Of a stretch of 64,000 nucleotides of DNA, positions 11,253-21,918 are shown piece after piece. Both the position numbers and the translations under genes were made by a program. Origin of the DNA: Escarpia spicata (Eukaryota > Annelida > Polychaeta > Sabellida > Siboglinidae); NCBI GenBank assembly GCA_963995525.1, contig OZ023212.1:9185666-9249665 (forward strand). The letters are read 5' to 3'. How positions within the stretch are numbered: position 1 is the first letter of the stretch; each line of letters starts with the position of its first letter. A model generated the notes under the pieces. That model saw only the letters and a program-made list of their open reading frames with translations, made no database searches and was not told where the DNA came from.

Positions 11253-11316
11253 TGACCAGTAGTACTTTTTGCAGAGATCGTATAGGTAGTAATAGTAATC
11301 ATTGGTAATGATTGGT

Positions 11317-12058
11317 ATGAGAACAAATGGTGTGAAACATACAAAATGTCCACCATACTACCCAGCCAGCAGGGTACAGATCTTGAAGTCAGTGTTACAC
11401 AAACACACACTGTATAACAAGTCTGGTGTTTCGGAAAGTCAGAGACTGCAGAGCTCTCTGCTAACGTATCGCACCACTCCGCACGCTGTCACAGGTCGTA
11501 CTCCAGCGGAACTATTCCTGAACAGACAGCTTCGTACTCGCCTCACTTTGTTGAAGCCAAACTTGACGATGGACGTGCAGAACAAGCAAGACATCCAAGC
11601 GCAATATCACGACCGGCACTCATCAATGCGTTCACTCCGATGCAGTTGGTGAAGAACTGTTATGACAATGGCATTATCAAGTTCGACTCGGTTCGATCGT
11701 TATGCAGCTTGGGCCAATGCGCAACCTTGTTCGTGTTGGTCACAGACTACGCTATTGCCATGTCGATCATTTACGGCGTACTGGAGAGTCGACATCAGTG
11801 GACTCCGAGGCACTACGACGTCAAGAGGTGACCACACCGCCGCCGTTGCGTAATGACTATGTGATACCAACTACTCCAGCTACTCCGATACGAGCTGCTC
11901 CGATACGCGCAGCTACGCCGAAGACTCTATCTTGGTGAATCGTATCTGATGAGTCCACACCGCCACACGACGTCTCGATCCAGCAGAAACCTGCAACTGC
12001 GCCATCGCCGCGCAGATCGACTCGTGTGCGTCGTGCACCACTTCGTTTGGACTTGTAA
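11317..12058 (+). pseudogene. Gypsy integrase C-terminal half
   Basis: The frame starts NGVKHTKCPPYYPAS, followed by RLQSSLLTYRTTPHAVTGRT and PAELFLNRQLRTRL. This is the end of the integrase catalytic core and the downstream module typical of Gypsy pol. A frameshift near 11640 leads to a basic tail reading RRSTRVRRAPLRLDL, with a stop at 12056-12058. The core upstream of NGVKH, including the DDE residues, is missing at the junction with copy 3. Confidence 0.85.
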
Positions 12059-12211
12059 CACAATGCGAATTGACTTTTGAAATTATAATACAGAAAGTAT
12101 TGACTTTTAGTTTCTAGCTAGTTGCTACACAATTATATTAATGAAAGACATTTTATTTCAGTGTTACATTCAGTGAGATATTAATCATTTATTTGATACC
12201 TTTCGCAAAAT

Positions 12212-12224
12212 AAGTGAAAGGGAA
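12212..12224 (+). other. Gypsy polypurine tract
   Basis: AAGTGAAAGGGAA immediately precedes the 3' LTR start TGTGAT at 12225, the expected site for plus-strand priming. Confidence 0.75.
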
Positions 12225-12398
12225 TGTGATATATGCAATGGGCCGAATCGGCATCATTGGTACGATACTGTATGTGTTGGTATCTGGGCCGAACAGGTAT
12301 TTCGGTTCCGGTGGCCCGTTTGGTTGGCTATTAAAGTCCGTTAAATGCCTTCGGTCACACGTTTCGTAATATGACACAAGACAGTCACATACACAACA
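12225..12398 (+). repeat. 3' LTR of the Gypsy element
   Basis: At 174 bp it begins TGTGATATATGCAATGGGCC, ends ACACAACA, and is followed by the target duplication CATAG (12399-12403). Confidence 0.9.
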
Positions 12399-12403
12399 CA
12401 TAG

Positions 12404-12800
12404 CGAGCGACCTGGACATTGACTTCCATCAACCGTCATATGAGACAGAGAGCCCAAGGCGATGGGAATTCTCTATATGGCGCTTGAGTCTGGTGTCTCC
12501 ATGCAGTTTGATACCATGGTGACGGATTACGACGTTGTCTGATAGGGATGCGTATTTGATCGTGTTGTATATCACCAGTTGGGAAAGAGTGCACGCGATA
12601 TTTGTCCTAGTAACCAATGCAGCATCGCTTTCGGTTTGAACCCGACTAGAGTTATCGATATTGCTATTGGCATCACGAAGAACAACACTGAAGAAACACA
12701 ACGTTGTTTCTTCTACGGGCGAACTGAGACAATGGGGCGAGAAGGAACCATTGAATGGCTTATGTTTCTTGAGGATTCGCTTTCTTATCGCCATAGCGAT
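12404..12800 (-). pseudogene. Copy 2 gene, N-terminal part beyond the Gypsy insertion
   Basis: The minus-strand frame includes LSQLVIYNTIKYASLSDNVV and ends RLGLSVSYDG, which corresponds to the family's conserved 'H.LG.SVSYD' block. After a one-base shift the frame reads LMEVNVQVARY up to the insertion point. If one CATAG copy and the Gypsy element are ignored, the reading continues in frame as VARYVRSL into the part at 8685. This shows that both segments were one gene. The original start codon lies upstream and was not identified. Confidence 0.7.
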
Positions 12801-13368
12801 AAGAAAGCTTCATTTTGGTCGAACTGCGAGGAATGATAGGTTTGTGCTAGCACGGCGCCCATCCTATTCCTGCGTTATTTTCTTTGTACACAATTTCAGG
12901 TGAGTGTTTCTTGGCCGTTTTGTCTCTTATTTCAATCTTTTTCAGCTGCCACATTATCCCACCTCAACATTATCTGCATCAGCCATTTTGGTATCACGTG
13001 ACCTTATGTAGCAAGGTGATTGGCCAGATTAGGACTTAAGTACATTTTCCCGGGACGTACGAACATTTTACTCGTTATAATGAAATATATGAGAAAAATC
13101 ACTATAAGAGAACTTAGAGACAACTGCCATGACCAATGAGTATATGACTGGATGCAGAATAAGCATCCTGTAAGCTCGTATGCATAAGTCTTAAGCCGGC
13201 AGTGACTAGGGTACATTTTCCACTAGGAGCATAAATTGTCAAAACATATATTATATTTATTATTGCATCACATTTACATCGTGATATAATATTGATAACA
13301 TGCTTGCGATATAACGCTGTATACAGTGATCATATGCTCAATTTCTTTTTATTTTGTGCCACAAAAAG

Positions 13369-13661
13369 CCTTGAATGTGATTTGATCATGTAAATTCGAC
13401 CTAGAATCGGCTAAATAACACTAGAAATGGGTTCTCCATACTCGAAAACCCCCCAAAGTGCTACTACTTTTGGTTCTCAAGTTATTACACAGCCTATCCC
13501 TGGACGGCGGCCATATTGAATTTGTTCAATATGGCCGCCACAGAGGGGCTCAGTTTGGCTCCCGCGAAAAAAATGAAATGTCATGGCCATATCTAATGCT
13601 GATCCCAAAATGGTGCTTGTAGAAAGATGTGAACAATCGAGGTGTTTTTTTAGGATGAGCC
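13369..13661 (-). repeat. Right inverted repeat of element copy 2
   Basis: This is the reverse-complement partner of 5903-6180. It contains a perfect 15-bp-arm hairpin at 13506-13539 (GGCGGCCATATTGAA, 4-base loop, complement). Confidence 0.75.
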
Positions 13662-15257
13662 CCCGACTATTCGTATCGTGACAGCCTACACATAGTATAG
13701 TGTTCGCCGAGTGATGCGCTCCTCCCTGCAAGTAATGCGAACGTCTTCCATAGTAATCGTTAGGTATTTATGTTGGTATGTTCAACAACAAGAAACGATA
13801 AACTCAAAGAATGGTATATACTTTTATTATTGCAACAAAGTATAACATACCAAATTAAATAATTGATATAGGACTGATATACGAGAACAAATATAAATTA
13901 TATCGTCAAATAAAGTAAAGATGGGCAGGTAATGTAGCCAGAAGGCAAGACAATTGGTCAAACATTATTCAAATATTAACACGCTAACTTGGAGACAGGG
14001 TAAGTGCCGATGTTCTCACGCATGGTTCAGTGTTCTTTATCTTCTTTCGACCAGTGGCTTATAATCTAGAAATTAGTAATGTTTTAAAACACACAAAGGT
14101 AGTAATATACTTATTTACATACAATTTGCTTTTCACCCTGCCTGAGAAAAATGGAAATTTTTATTAGTGAACAGTTCTCCAGAAAGGACACCGCTATTGT
14201 GGTTTTGTTCTCTTTGCCGAACATGCCATAACTGACGACAGCAGAAATGATCAGCGGGAACGATTTTAAGATAAAGCATACGGTAACGATAATAACATCC
14301 CTTGTTTATGCTGCGTGGATGGGAGTTAGCTAGTTACAAATAAAAGATGACACTGGAAAGGAAATGAGCAGCCAACGAGACCATGGCGTAATGTATAATG
14401 CCTTACTTTGGATGGAACGAACACTTAAACAGAGACAAGTGGAAATGTCTACCGCAGGGCTACAAGGGTGGGACAAGGCCTAAGTGAAAGGCGAAAGGTG
14501 AACCTTACCCACCATCTTGTGTGGAATACAGGTCGACTCCATTTTGTAAGGATCTACACTATATGCAAGATATATTGTATTTAGTATTGGTCAACATTGG
14601 CTAAGTACACATTAATTAGATTGTGTGTAGCAAAGCACCAATGAACACGCAATTAATTCAGTTCTATATGTGATTACTCCAATGTAATGAAAAGTTTATT
14701 TCGTTACTGCTTCTGTGTGACATTCTTTTGTTGTGGAAACTTGGTTTAAATCCTGGAGATATCCGAATTTGGAGATTTCAGAAACGAATACAATCGGCCG
14801 TGCTGCTAGAACAGAGCAAAACAATATTCGGCGCATAAAAAGATTGATTGCGATAAATAATCTGCGTCTGTCTCTCTCCACTTTGTGTCGACGTTCGGTG
14901 ACAAGCAGGGAAAACCAATTAGCAGTGAATACAATATGCATCAATGTCTGTGTTGAAGAATGGGGTTACCGAAAGCAATCGTTATCCGCACAAATAGAAT
15001 TCAGAAATTCACTTACTGTTGTCGACGAGCAATATTGTTGCTCCATCACTAACTGTCGGTCTTTGTCGGCGAGATGTGTCGCAGTAGAGAAGCTTAGCTA
15101 AGAGCTGTTGCAGCCTGTTCGCATCGGTTTACACGACGCAGTTACACTTTTCATAAAGTATACCAAAACACACATTTAAAGACGTCTTTCTCAGAAGGGC
15201 ACGTATACGACGAATGTATTTGCAAATCGTCCTTATCCATTTGCGATTTAGGGTTTT

Positions 15258-15295
15258 ATTTTATATGGCAATCTTGTTGAATCTTGTTAAAAACC
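15258..15295 (+). repeat. CR1-like LINE 3' tail fragment
   Basis: TGGCAATCTTGTTGAATCTT with a following GTTAAA matches the tail of the CR1-like LINE family seen at 20179-20205 and, on the minus strand, at 44255-44285. Only the tail is present. Confidence 0.45.
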
Positions 15296-15705
15296 AAATG
15301 TTGTCACCGTCGTCGTTTTTTTTAAGATTGATAATTTACTCCATTTGCATTTCTGTACGATAGTAATACAGCGTATTATGCTATTCTCTGGGCGGCAATC
15401 TTTTAAACAGATTTTCTTAAATCAGCAAACGTATATGGCAGGCTTCTTTATTTCTGAATAACACACGCAAACGCACACACTCTGTCAATACATAATTAGG
15501 CCCTGGTGTAGCTAGTATTGCTGCTCGTTTTAAATATGGAGAATTGTCCTACATTAGCGACATAATGTCTAGTTTGCAAGATCTCTTTAATATCTACATA
15601 TTATTGATATCATTCGACAGATTAATTAGGTCGATAATTATATGTTTTTCGATACATGACCAAATACCGTTTCCTCTGCAGTCTGTCGAGCTTCATACCG
15701 ACTGC

Positions 15706-15804
15706 TGGATGATGTCAAGAAGCTGCTACTTCACCTGGTGGTAAATCGAAAGTTTTCATAGATTGGCCACCAGATGATGTCTTGAAACTGCTACTCCATC
15801 TGGC
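15706..15804 (+). repeat. Short tandem duplication, ~66 bp period
   Basis: GATGATGTCAAGAAGCTGCT at 15708 recurs as GATGATGTCTTGAAACTGCT at 15773, each followed by ACTTCACCTGG or ACTCCATCTGG. Confidence 0.7.
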
Positions 15805-16848
15805 GAACAGTCCGACTGTATTCACATATTGCAGATGAAATGTTATTAGAAGTAAAATAAGTTTGCGTCGCATATTAATAAATCAATATTACTGGAATTC
15901 TCTGTGTGCAGTCTTGTCACAATCAATTACTTGTTTGTTGAGTTACTGTTGTTCCTCTTGGTTTCATTTGCAACATGGAAATCTTAAAATAAATGGCGTT
16001 ACGTTGTTTACACTAGTGGTATAGTGTTGGTTGCGGAAATTCATATAACAGGCATTTGACACTTGTTAACGTAATTACTCTTTAACTCCCTTTCCAAATC
16101 TTGAGATAACTTGATAAGTGCTACAATCGTATCTGTTCTATTGTCGTCCATGAATTATATTTAGTGTTTTTTATTTGTTATCTGTCAAATAAAGACTCTA
16201 TATTTACGTTAGAGTTGGCCTAAGAAAAAGAGATAATGTTTGCAAAACTACTTTTCTTCCGTCTAATGCCACCTTAAAAAAACCGACGTAATTTCTTTCA
16301 GCGTGTCCATTGTTTCTTTACACGACCCATCGTAAATCGTTGTTCTTCTTCATCCGTCTACCATTTCTATAATGGTCGCCAACTATGAAGAGACCACGTT
16401 TCCTCTCAACTTTATATTGACACCTACGACGTAATATGGTATCGGCGCACTAATTCTACCTCAAGCCAGAAGTACACATGTATCGACTAATGTTAACAGC
16501 TAACAGGTAGGTATAAAACATTTCCCAGTAACGTACGTTTCCGTAGAACATGTGATAACAAGCTAATATTAACGAGAACGAATGAATGGGTTTGGTAAGC
16601 AATTGCAATATGTTGTGTTAACAACTATGCACAATGTAATGTACAACGTTAATTGTCCCGTTGCCGCTCTGGAAGCTTTGTAATTGATCAGGTGACAGTT
16701 CGATTAACATCAAGTTAATAGCATTATTCCCCAGTAACGTGAATGTTATATGCGACATATATGTACACAGTGCTACCTATCGGCTACCTATCGGTGGCAG
16801 ATAAAGGTGGGTTTCAAAGAAAAAGTTTAGAAAATTGTGTCGGTTATG

Positions 16849-19800
16849 GTGATAGTTGTTGTTCTCCTCTTCTGTCCCTGATCAAATCCTTGGATTAAAA
16901 CTAGGTATGTTGTGGTGATAGTTGTTGTTCTCCTCTTCTGTCCCTGATCAAATCCTGTGTCGGTTGTGGTAATAGTTGTTGTTCCCCTCTTCTGCCCATT
17001 ATCAACTCCATGGATTAAAACTAGGTCGGTTATGGTGATAGTTGTTGTTCTCCTCTTCTGTCCCTGATCAAATCGTTGGATTGAAACTGGGTCGGTTGTG
17101 GTGATAGTTGTTGTTCTCCTCTTCTGTCCCCGATCAAATCGTTGGATTAAAACTGGGTCGGTTGTGGTGATAGTTGTTGTTCTCCTCTTCTGTCCCCGAT
17201 CAAATCGTTGGATTAAAACTGGGTCGGTTGTGGTGATAGTTGTTGTTCTTCTCTTCTGTCCCCGATCAAATCGTTGGATTAAAACTGGGTCGGGTGTGGT
17301 GATAGTTGTTGTTCTCCTCTTCTGTCCCCGATCAAATCGTTGGATTAAAACTGGGTCGGTTCTGGTGATAGTTGTTGTTCTCCTCTTCTCTCCCTCATCA
17401 AATGCTTCGATTAAAACTGTGTCGGTTGTGGTGATAGTTGTTGTTCTCCTCTTCTGTCCCTCATCAAATGCTTCGATTAAAACTGTGTCGATTGTTGTGA
17501 TAATTGTTGTTCTCTCTTCTGTCCCTGATCAAATTGTTGGATTAAAACAGGGTCGGTTGTGGTGATAATTGGTGTTCTCCTTTTCTATCCCTGATTAAAT
17601 CGTTGGATTAAAACTGGGTCGATTGTAGTGATAGTTGTTGATCTCCTCTTCTGTCCCCGATCAAATCGTTGGATAAGTGCTGGGCCGGTTGTAGTGATAG
17701 TTGTTGTTCTCCTCTTCTGTCCCCGATCAAGTCGTTGGATTAATATGGGTCGGTTGTGGTGGTAGTTGTTGTTCTCCTCTTCTGTCCCCGATAAAATCCT
17801 TGGATTAAAACCGGGTCGGTTGTGGTGATAGTTGTTGTTCTCCTCTTCTGTCTCCGACCAAATCCTTTGATTAAAAAAGGGTCGGTTGTGGTGATAGATG
17901 TTGTTCTCTTCTTCTGTCCCTTTCAAATCCTTGGATTAAAACTGGGTCGGCTGTGGTGATAGTTGTTGTTCTCTTCTTCTGTCCTTCATCAAACGCTTCG
18001 ATTAAAACTGTTTCGGTTATGGTGATAATTGTTGTTCTCCTCTTCTGTCCCTGATGAAATCCTTGGATTAAAACTGGGTCAGCTGTGGTGATAGTTGTTG
18101 TTCTCCTCTTCTGCCCATTATCAACTCCATGAATTAAAACTGGGTCGGTTGTGGTGATAGTTTGTTGTTCTCCTCTTCTGTCCCCGATCAAATCGTTGGA
18201 TTAAAACTGGGTCGGTTGTGGTGATAGTTGTTGTTCTCCTCTTCTGTCCCTCATCAAATCTTTGGATTAAAACTGGGTCAGCTGTGGTGATAGTTGTTGT
18301 TCTCCTCTTCTGTCCCTGATCAAATCGTTGGATTAAAACTGGGTCGGTTGTGGTGATAGTTGTTGTTCTCCTCTTCTGTCCCCGATCAAATCCTTGGATT
18401 AAAACTGGGTCGGTTCTGGTGATAGTTGTTGTTCTCCTCTTCTCTCCCTCATCAAACGCTTCGATTAAAACTGTGTCGGTTGTGGTGATAGTTGTTGTTT
18501 TCCTCTTCTGTCCCTCATCAAAGCTTTGGATTAAAACTGGGTCAGCTGTGGTGGTAGTTGTTGTTCTACACTATTCTGTCCCTGATGAAATCCTTGGATT
18601 AAAACTGGGTCGGTTGTGGTGATAGTTGTTGTTCTCCTCTTCTGTCCCCGATCAAATCCTTGGATTAAAACTGGGTCGGTTCTGGTGATAGTTGTTGTTC
18701 TCCTCTTCTCTCCCTCATCAAACGCTTCGATTAAAAATGTGTCGGTTGTGGTGATAGTTGTTGTTCTCCTCTTCTCTCCCTCATCAAACGCTTCGATTAA
18801 AACTGTGTCGGTTGTGGTGATAGTTGTTGTTCTCCTCTTCTGTCCCTCATCAAATCTTTGGATTAAAACTGGGTCAGCTGTGGTGGTAGTTGTTGTTCTA
18901 CTCTTCTGTCCCTGATGAAATCCTTGGATTAAAACTGGGTCGGTTGTGGTGATAGTTGTTGTTCTCCTCTTCTGTCCCCGATCAAATCCTTGGATTAAAA
19001 CTGGGTCGGCTGTGGTGATAGTTGTTGTTCTCCTCTTCTGCCCATTATCAACTCCATGAATTAAAACTGGGTCGGTTGTGGTGATAGTTTGTTGTTCTCC
19101 TCTTCGGTCCCCGATCAAATCGTTGGATTAAAACTGGGTCGGTTGTGGTGATAGTTGTTGTTCTCCTCTTCTGTCCCTCATCAAATCTTTGGATTAAAAC
19201 TGGGTCAGCTGTGGTGATAGTTGTTGTTCTCCTCTTCTGTCCCCGATCAAATCCTTGGATTAAAACTGGGTCGGTTCTGGTGATAGTTGTTGTTCTCCTC
19301 TTCTCTCCCTCATCAAACGCTTCGATTAAAACTGTGTCGGTTGTAGTGATAGTTGTTGTTCTCCTCTTCTGTCCCTCAACAAATCTTTGGATTAAAACTG
19401 GGTCAGTTGTGGTGGTAGTTGTTGTTCTACTCTTCTGTCCCTGATGAAATCCTTGGATTAAAACTGGGTCGGTTGTGGTGATAGTTGTTGTTCTCCTCTT
19501 CTGTCCCCGATCAAATCCTTGGATTAAAACTGGGTCGGTTCTGGTGATAGTTGTTGTTCTCCTCTTCTCTCCCTCATCAAACGCTTCGATTAAAACTGTG
19601 TCGGTTGTGGTGATAGTTGTTGTTCTCCTCTTCTGTCCCTCATCAAATCTTTGGATTAAAACTGGGTCAGCTGTGGTGGTAGTTGTTGTTCTACTCTTCT
19701 GTCCCTGATGAAATCCTTGGATTAAAACTGGGTCGGTTGTGGTGATAGTTGTTGTTCTCCTCTTCTGTCCCCGATCAAATCCTTGGATTAAAACTGGGTC

Positions 19801-19985
19801 GGTTCTGGTGATAGTTGTTGTTCTCCTCTTCTCTCCCTCATCAAACGCTTCGATTAAAAATGTGTCGGTTGTGGTGATAGTTGTTGTTCTCCTCTTCTGT
19901 CCCTCATCAAATCTTTGGATTAAAACTGGGTCAGCTGTGGTGGTAGTTGTTGTTCTCCTCTTCTCTCCCTGATCAAATGCTTGGA
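16849..19985. repeat. 66-bp minisatellite array with higher-order structure
   Basis: About 47 tandem units of 66 bp read GGTCGGTTGTGGTGATAGTT, then a GTTGTTCTCCTCTTCTGTCC core, then GATCAAATCCTTGGATTAAA. Because 66 is a multiple of three, both strands stay open for long runs (for example 17098-17565 plus and 18531-19118 minus) as 22-residue repeats. These frames have no start context and are not credible genes. From about 18600 onward, unit variants (ATCCTTGG, ACGCTTCG, ATCTTTGG, GTGGTGGTAG types) recur every four units, 264 bp. The first units (16849-17040) are irregular, with a 58-62 bp period. Confidence 0.95.
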
Positions 19986-19995
19986 TTAATTAGGC

Positions 19996-20205
19996 GAAAC
20001 ATAGCATATAAGGAATAAGATCTAATAACACCGGTATACAAAACAATAGTTAGGCCTCGTTTAGAATAATGTACAAATGATATCACAAGAAGGTAATATA
20101 CATGCTACAAAGAGTACAGAGGAGAGACGACTAAAAGTAAGTGTGAATATGTTTAGTAATAAAATCGACTCTGGGTGGCAATCTTGTTCAATCTTGTTGT
20201 TAAAT
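19996..20205 (+). mobile_element. CR1-like LINE 3' fragment
   Basis: Blocks such as AAAACAATAGTTAGGC, ATGCTACAAAGAGTACAGAG and GTGTGAATATGTTTA match the reverse complement of the LINE at 44257-46290. The tail reads GGTGGCAATCTTGTTCAATC followed by TTGTTGTTAAAT. It is 5'-truncated with internal deletions. It directly abuts the minisatellite, so the array ends at or within an old LINE insertion. Confidence 0.7.
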
Positions 20206-20496
20206 GATCCGGGGTGAGTCTGCCCTCGATACGGGTCCTCGCTTTATGTTTTCTACTTCTTCCCCTTCACTGTTTTTACATTGCTGTCTCCACCAACCAT
20301 CCGCACTCCCATCTATCGTTCAGTCTCATTGTACACTCCCTCCAAATATCTCATCTCCAGTTTATTTCCGGGTTCTGTATGGGCATAAAAACCTATGCTT
20401 TCTAGATGGAAACACTTTTCTGGGATTTTTATACCACGAACAAGATCGTTTTAACAGGAAAATTGTCATAATTAATTGGCCTTAGTTACACTAATC

Positions 20497-20765
20497 AATG
20501 GCCGAGTCTTTAGAGTACCGGACTCTCGACTGGAGGGACCGGGGTTCAAATCCCTGCGCCGGCTGAGAAGTGGTTCGGTACTGGTTCGGCTGCCGTGTCG
20601 AAACTTGGGCAATTTCGTTCACCCAACATCTCCATCCTTCCAACCCGCACAGGCCATCGTAGAAGGGTAGGCCAACAACACAAGCATGCAAAGTACAATA
20701 AAGCCAATGCCCCCAGTCTCCAGCAGCATCGAAAGAGTCTGTGACCAAGGAGGCGGTTCGGGTCA
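20497..20765 (+). mobile_element. tRNA-derived SINE
   Basis: The head carries RNA polymerase III internal promoter boxes: an A-box-like TGGCCGAGTCTTTAGAG at 20499-20515, and a perfect B box GGTTCAAATCC at 20543-20553. Spacing and wording resemble a tRNA-Leu/Ser-type progenitor. A roughly 200-bp unrelated body follows, ending near GGCGGTTCGGGTCAAGTAGG. There is no intact cloverleaf, so it is not a tRNA gene. The right edge is uncertain because the RTE-like LINE begins within about 75 bp. Confidence 0.75.
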
Positions 20766-20837
20766 AGTAGGGCTACGTGCAGGGGGTGCTAAGAATCTCT
20801 GGGTCAAGAAGAGCCGCCGAGAGAAGGTAAGTAGACT

Positions 20838-21349
20838 GAAGATAGCAATATAACGTAACAACACTACTAAGAGATGAACAGATACAAGAACTGGAGGAAA
20901 CACTTTGGGAAACCAAGTTGGTATGGGATGTGATTGGAGAAGTCAGAAGAAGAGAGGAATGCTTCACTACCTTACAAAGCGGCCATCTACTATACCATTC
21001 CACAACGAACAACGGCCAAGCAGGAGTAGGCTTTCTCATAAACAAGAAATGGAAAGACAATATAGTGAGGGTTAACAGCATCAGTCCCAGATTAGCAGAA
21101 CTTGTTCTATGCATAACAAAGCTCTACAAGCTGAAGAAAGTACAAGTATATGCACCAACAACATCATACTCAGAAGAAGACACATACAACATAGGTGTGA
21201 GAAACGAAAGAGGCGACACCTTGGTAGAAAGGGCAACATCAAGAAAGTACAAAATCATGAATACCATGTTCCAGAAGAAAGCAGGGAGGAGATGGACATG
21301 GAAAAGCCCAAATGGAGAAACGAAGAACGACATTGACTCATATTGGTAA
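20838..21349 (+). pseudogene. RTE-like LINE APE endonuclease fragment
   Basis: The frame opens as LKIA...YNV after an indel. It then reads GQAGVGFLINKKWKDNI, VQVYAPTTSYSEEDTYN and GRRWTWKSPNGETKNDID. These correspond to the middle and C-terminal APE (exonuclease-endonuclease-phosphatase) motifs, including the 'YAPT' block and the 'T..SPNG.....ID' block. About 60 residues between the YAPT block and the 'RGDTLVE' segment are deleted. APE nicks target DNA for target-primed reverse transcription. The frame then shifts into 21312-21725, a basic linker without clear motifs. Confidence 0.8.
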
Positions 21350-21918
21350 ACAAGAGACCACCGAGTGTAGATCCACACAAATTGGAAGAAACAAGATCGA
21401 AATCCAATTCGAACTGCGAAATCGATTCGAGATACTACATGAACTAGACGACATCGACACCATGAGCGAAAACATCACTGAGATGATCCAACTAAGTGCA
21501 ACAAGTGTAGTCAAAGCAATCAACAGGCATGTAGTGACGAGAATATCGTCATTGACACGAGCACTAATGAAGAAACGACGAGAAATGGTGGATAACGGCG
21601 ACCGTATAAAAAGCAAACAGAGTACGCAGAAATATGCAAGACAATCAAAAAGAAAGCGAAGGAGGACTTTAGAAAGTACAAACAAGAGATCATACGAGAA
21701 ACGATTATGTCATCAAAGAGCCTAAAGAATACAAGAAGAACGCAGGCTCTAGGCCGAGACAGACTGATTACACTTCTAGACAAGCTGGGTAGAGAAATAC
21801 AAGACCAAGATATGATCATAGAATGAATAAAGGAATTCTACACCGAGCTATATGACAGTGAACATATACCATAATTCACACCGACCCGAAAGAGGTACCA
21901 GAGATAACACTATGGGAA

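Larger units (their letters stand above)
9140..11316 (+). mobile_element. Inverted-repeat element carrying CXC/PIN-like gene, copy 3, nested in Gypsy integrase
   Basis: The left arm at about 9160-9460 shares the layout of the copy 2 arms: a GCCATATTGG...CCAATATGGC hairpin, TACCACTTTTTAGGGGTTTTC, then GGGGAATCCGATT. The plus-strand gene remnant follows at 9672-11252. The Gypsy integrase resumes at about 11317. No right-hand inverted repeat is present, and roughly 120 codons of integrase core are also missing at this junction. I infer that a deletion removed the right arm together with adjacent Gypsy sequence. Confidence 0.6.
8691..12398 (+). mobile_element. Ty3/Gypsy LTR retrotransposon, internally deleted, non-autonomous
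   Basis: The two LTRs (8691-8862 and 12225-12398) are near-identical and are followed and preceded by a primer-binding-site-like TTGGCGACGAGGATGGGA (8865) and a purine tract (12212-12224). A CATAG target duplication flanks the whole element. Between them only scraps of coding sequence remain: a gag-leader stretch, the integrase zinc-finger start (8985-9130) and the integrase C-terminal half (11317-12058). Protease, reverse transcriptase and RNase H are absent. The copy-3 element occupies 9140-11316. The element interrupts the minus-strand gene of copy 2. Confidence 0.85.
5903..13661 (-). mobile_element. Inverted-repeat-bounded element carrying CXC/PIN-like gene, copy 2, with nested insertions
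   Basis: The outer arms at 5903-6180 and 13369-13661 match each other in inverted orientation over about 280 bp. They share 'TTGTTCACATC', 'TACAAGCACCATTTTGG', 'GGGAGCCAA' and 'TTTTCGAGTATGGAGAA'. Between them lies a minus-strand gene remnant (12800 down to 12404, continued 8685 down to 6730), interrupted by the Gypsy element 8691-12398. Without that insertion the element would be about 4.0 kb. No DDE-type transposase is seen, so the gene itself is the candidate mobilising protein, or else the element is a passenger. The exact termini and the target duplication could not be fixed. Confidence 0.6.
13662..16848. other. Non-coding stretch with minor repeats
   Basis: I see no gene. A 122-codon frame at 14733-15101 has no motif. 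There is a LINE 3'-tail-like sequence at 15258-15295 and a short tandem duplication at 15706-15804. Nothing else is supported. Confidence 0.5.

Noticed and set aside
17098..19118. Long open frames of 22-residue repeats on both strands
   Set aside because: They arise from a 66-bp minisatellite whose period is divisible by three. Both strands are equally open and there is no start context.
16849..19985. CRISPR-like array
   Set aside because: Units are contiguous without unique spacers, in an animal genome. It is a minisatellite.
20499..20566. Possible tRNA gene
   Set aside because: A and B boxes are present, but no acceptor stem or cloverleaf can be formed and the tRNA-like part continues into a SINE body.
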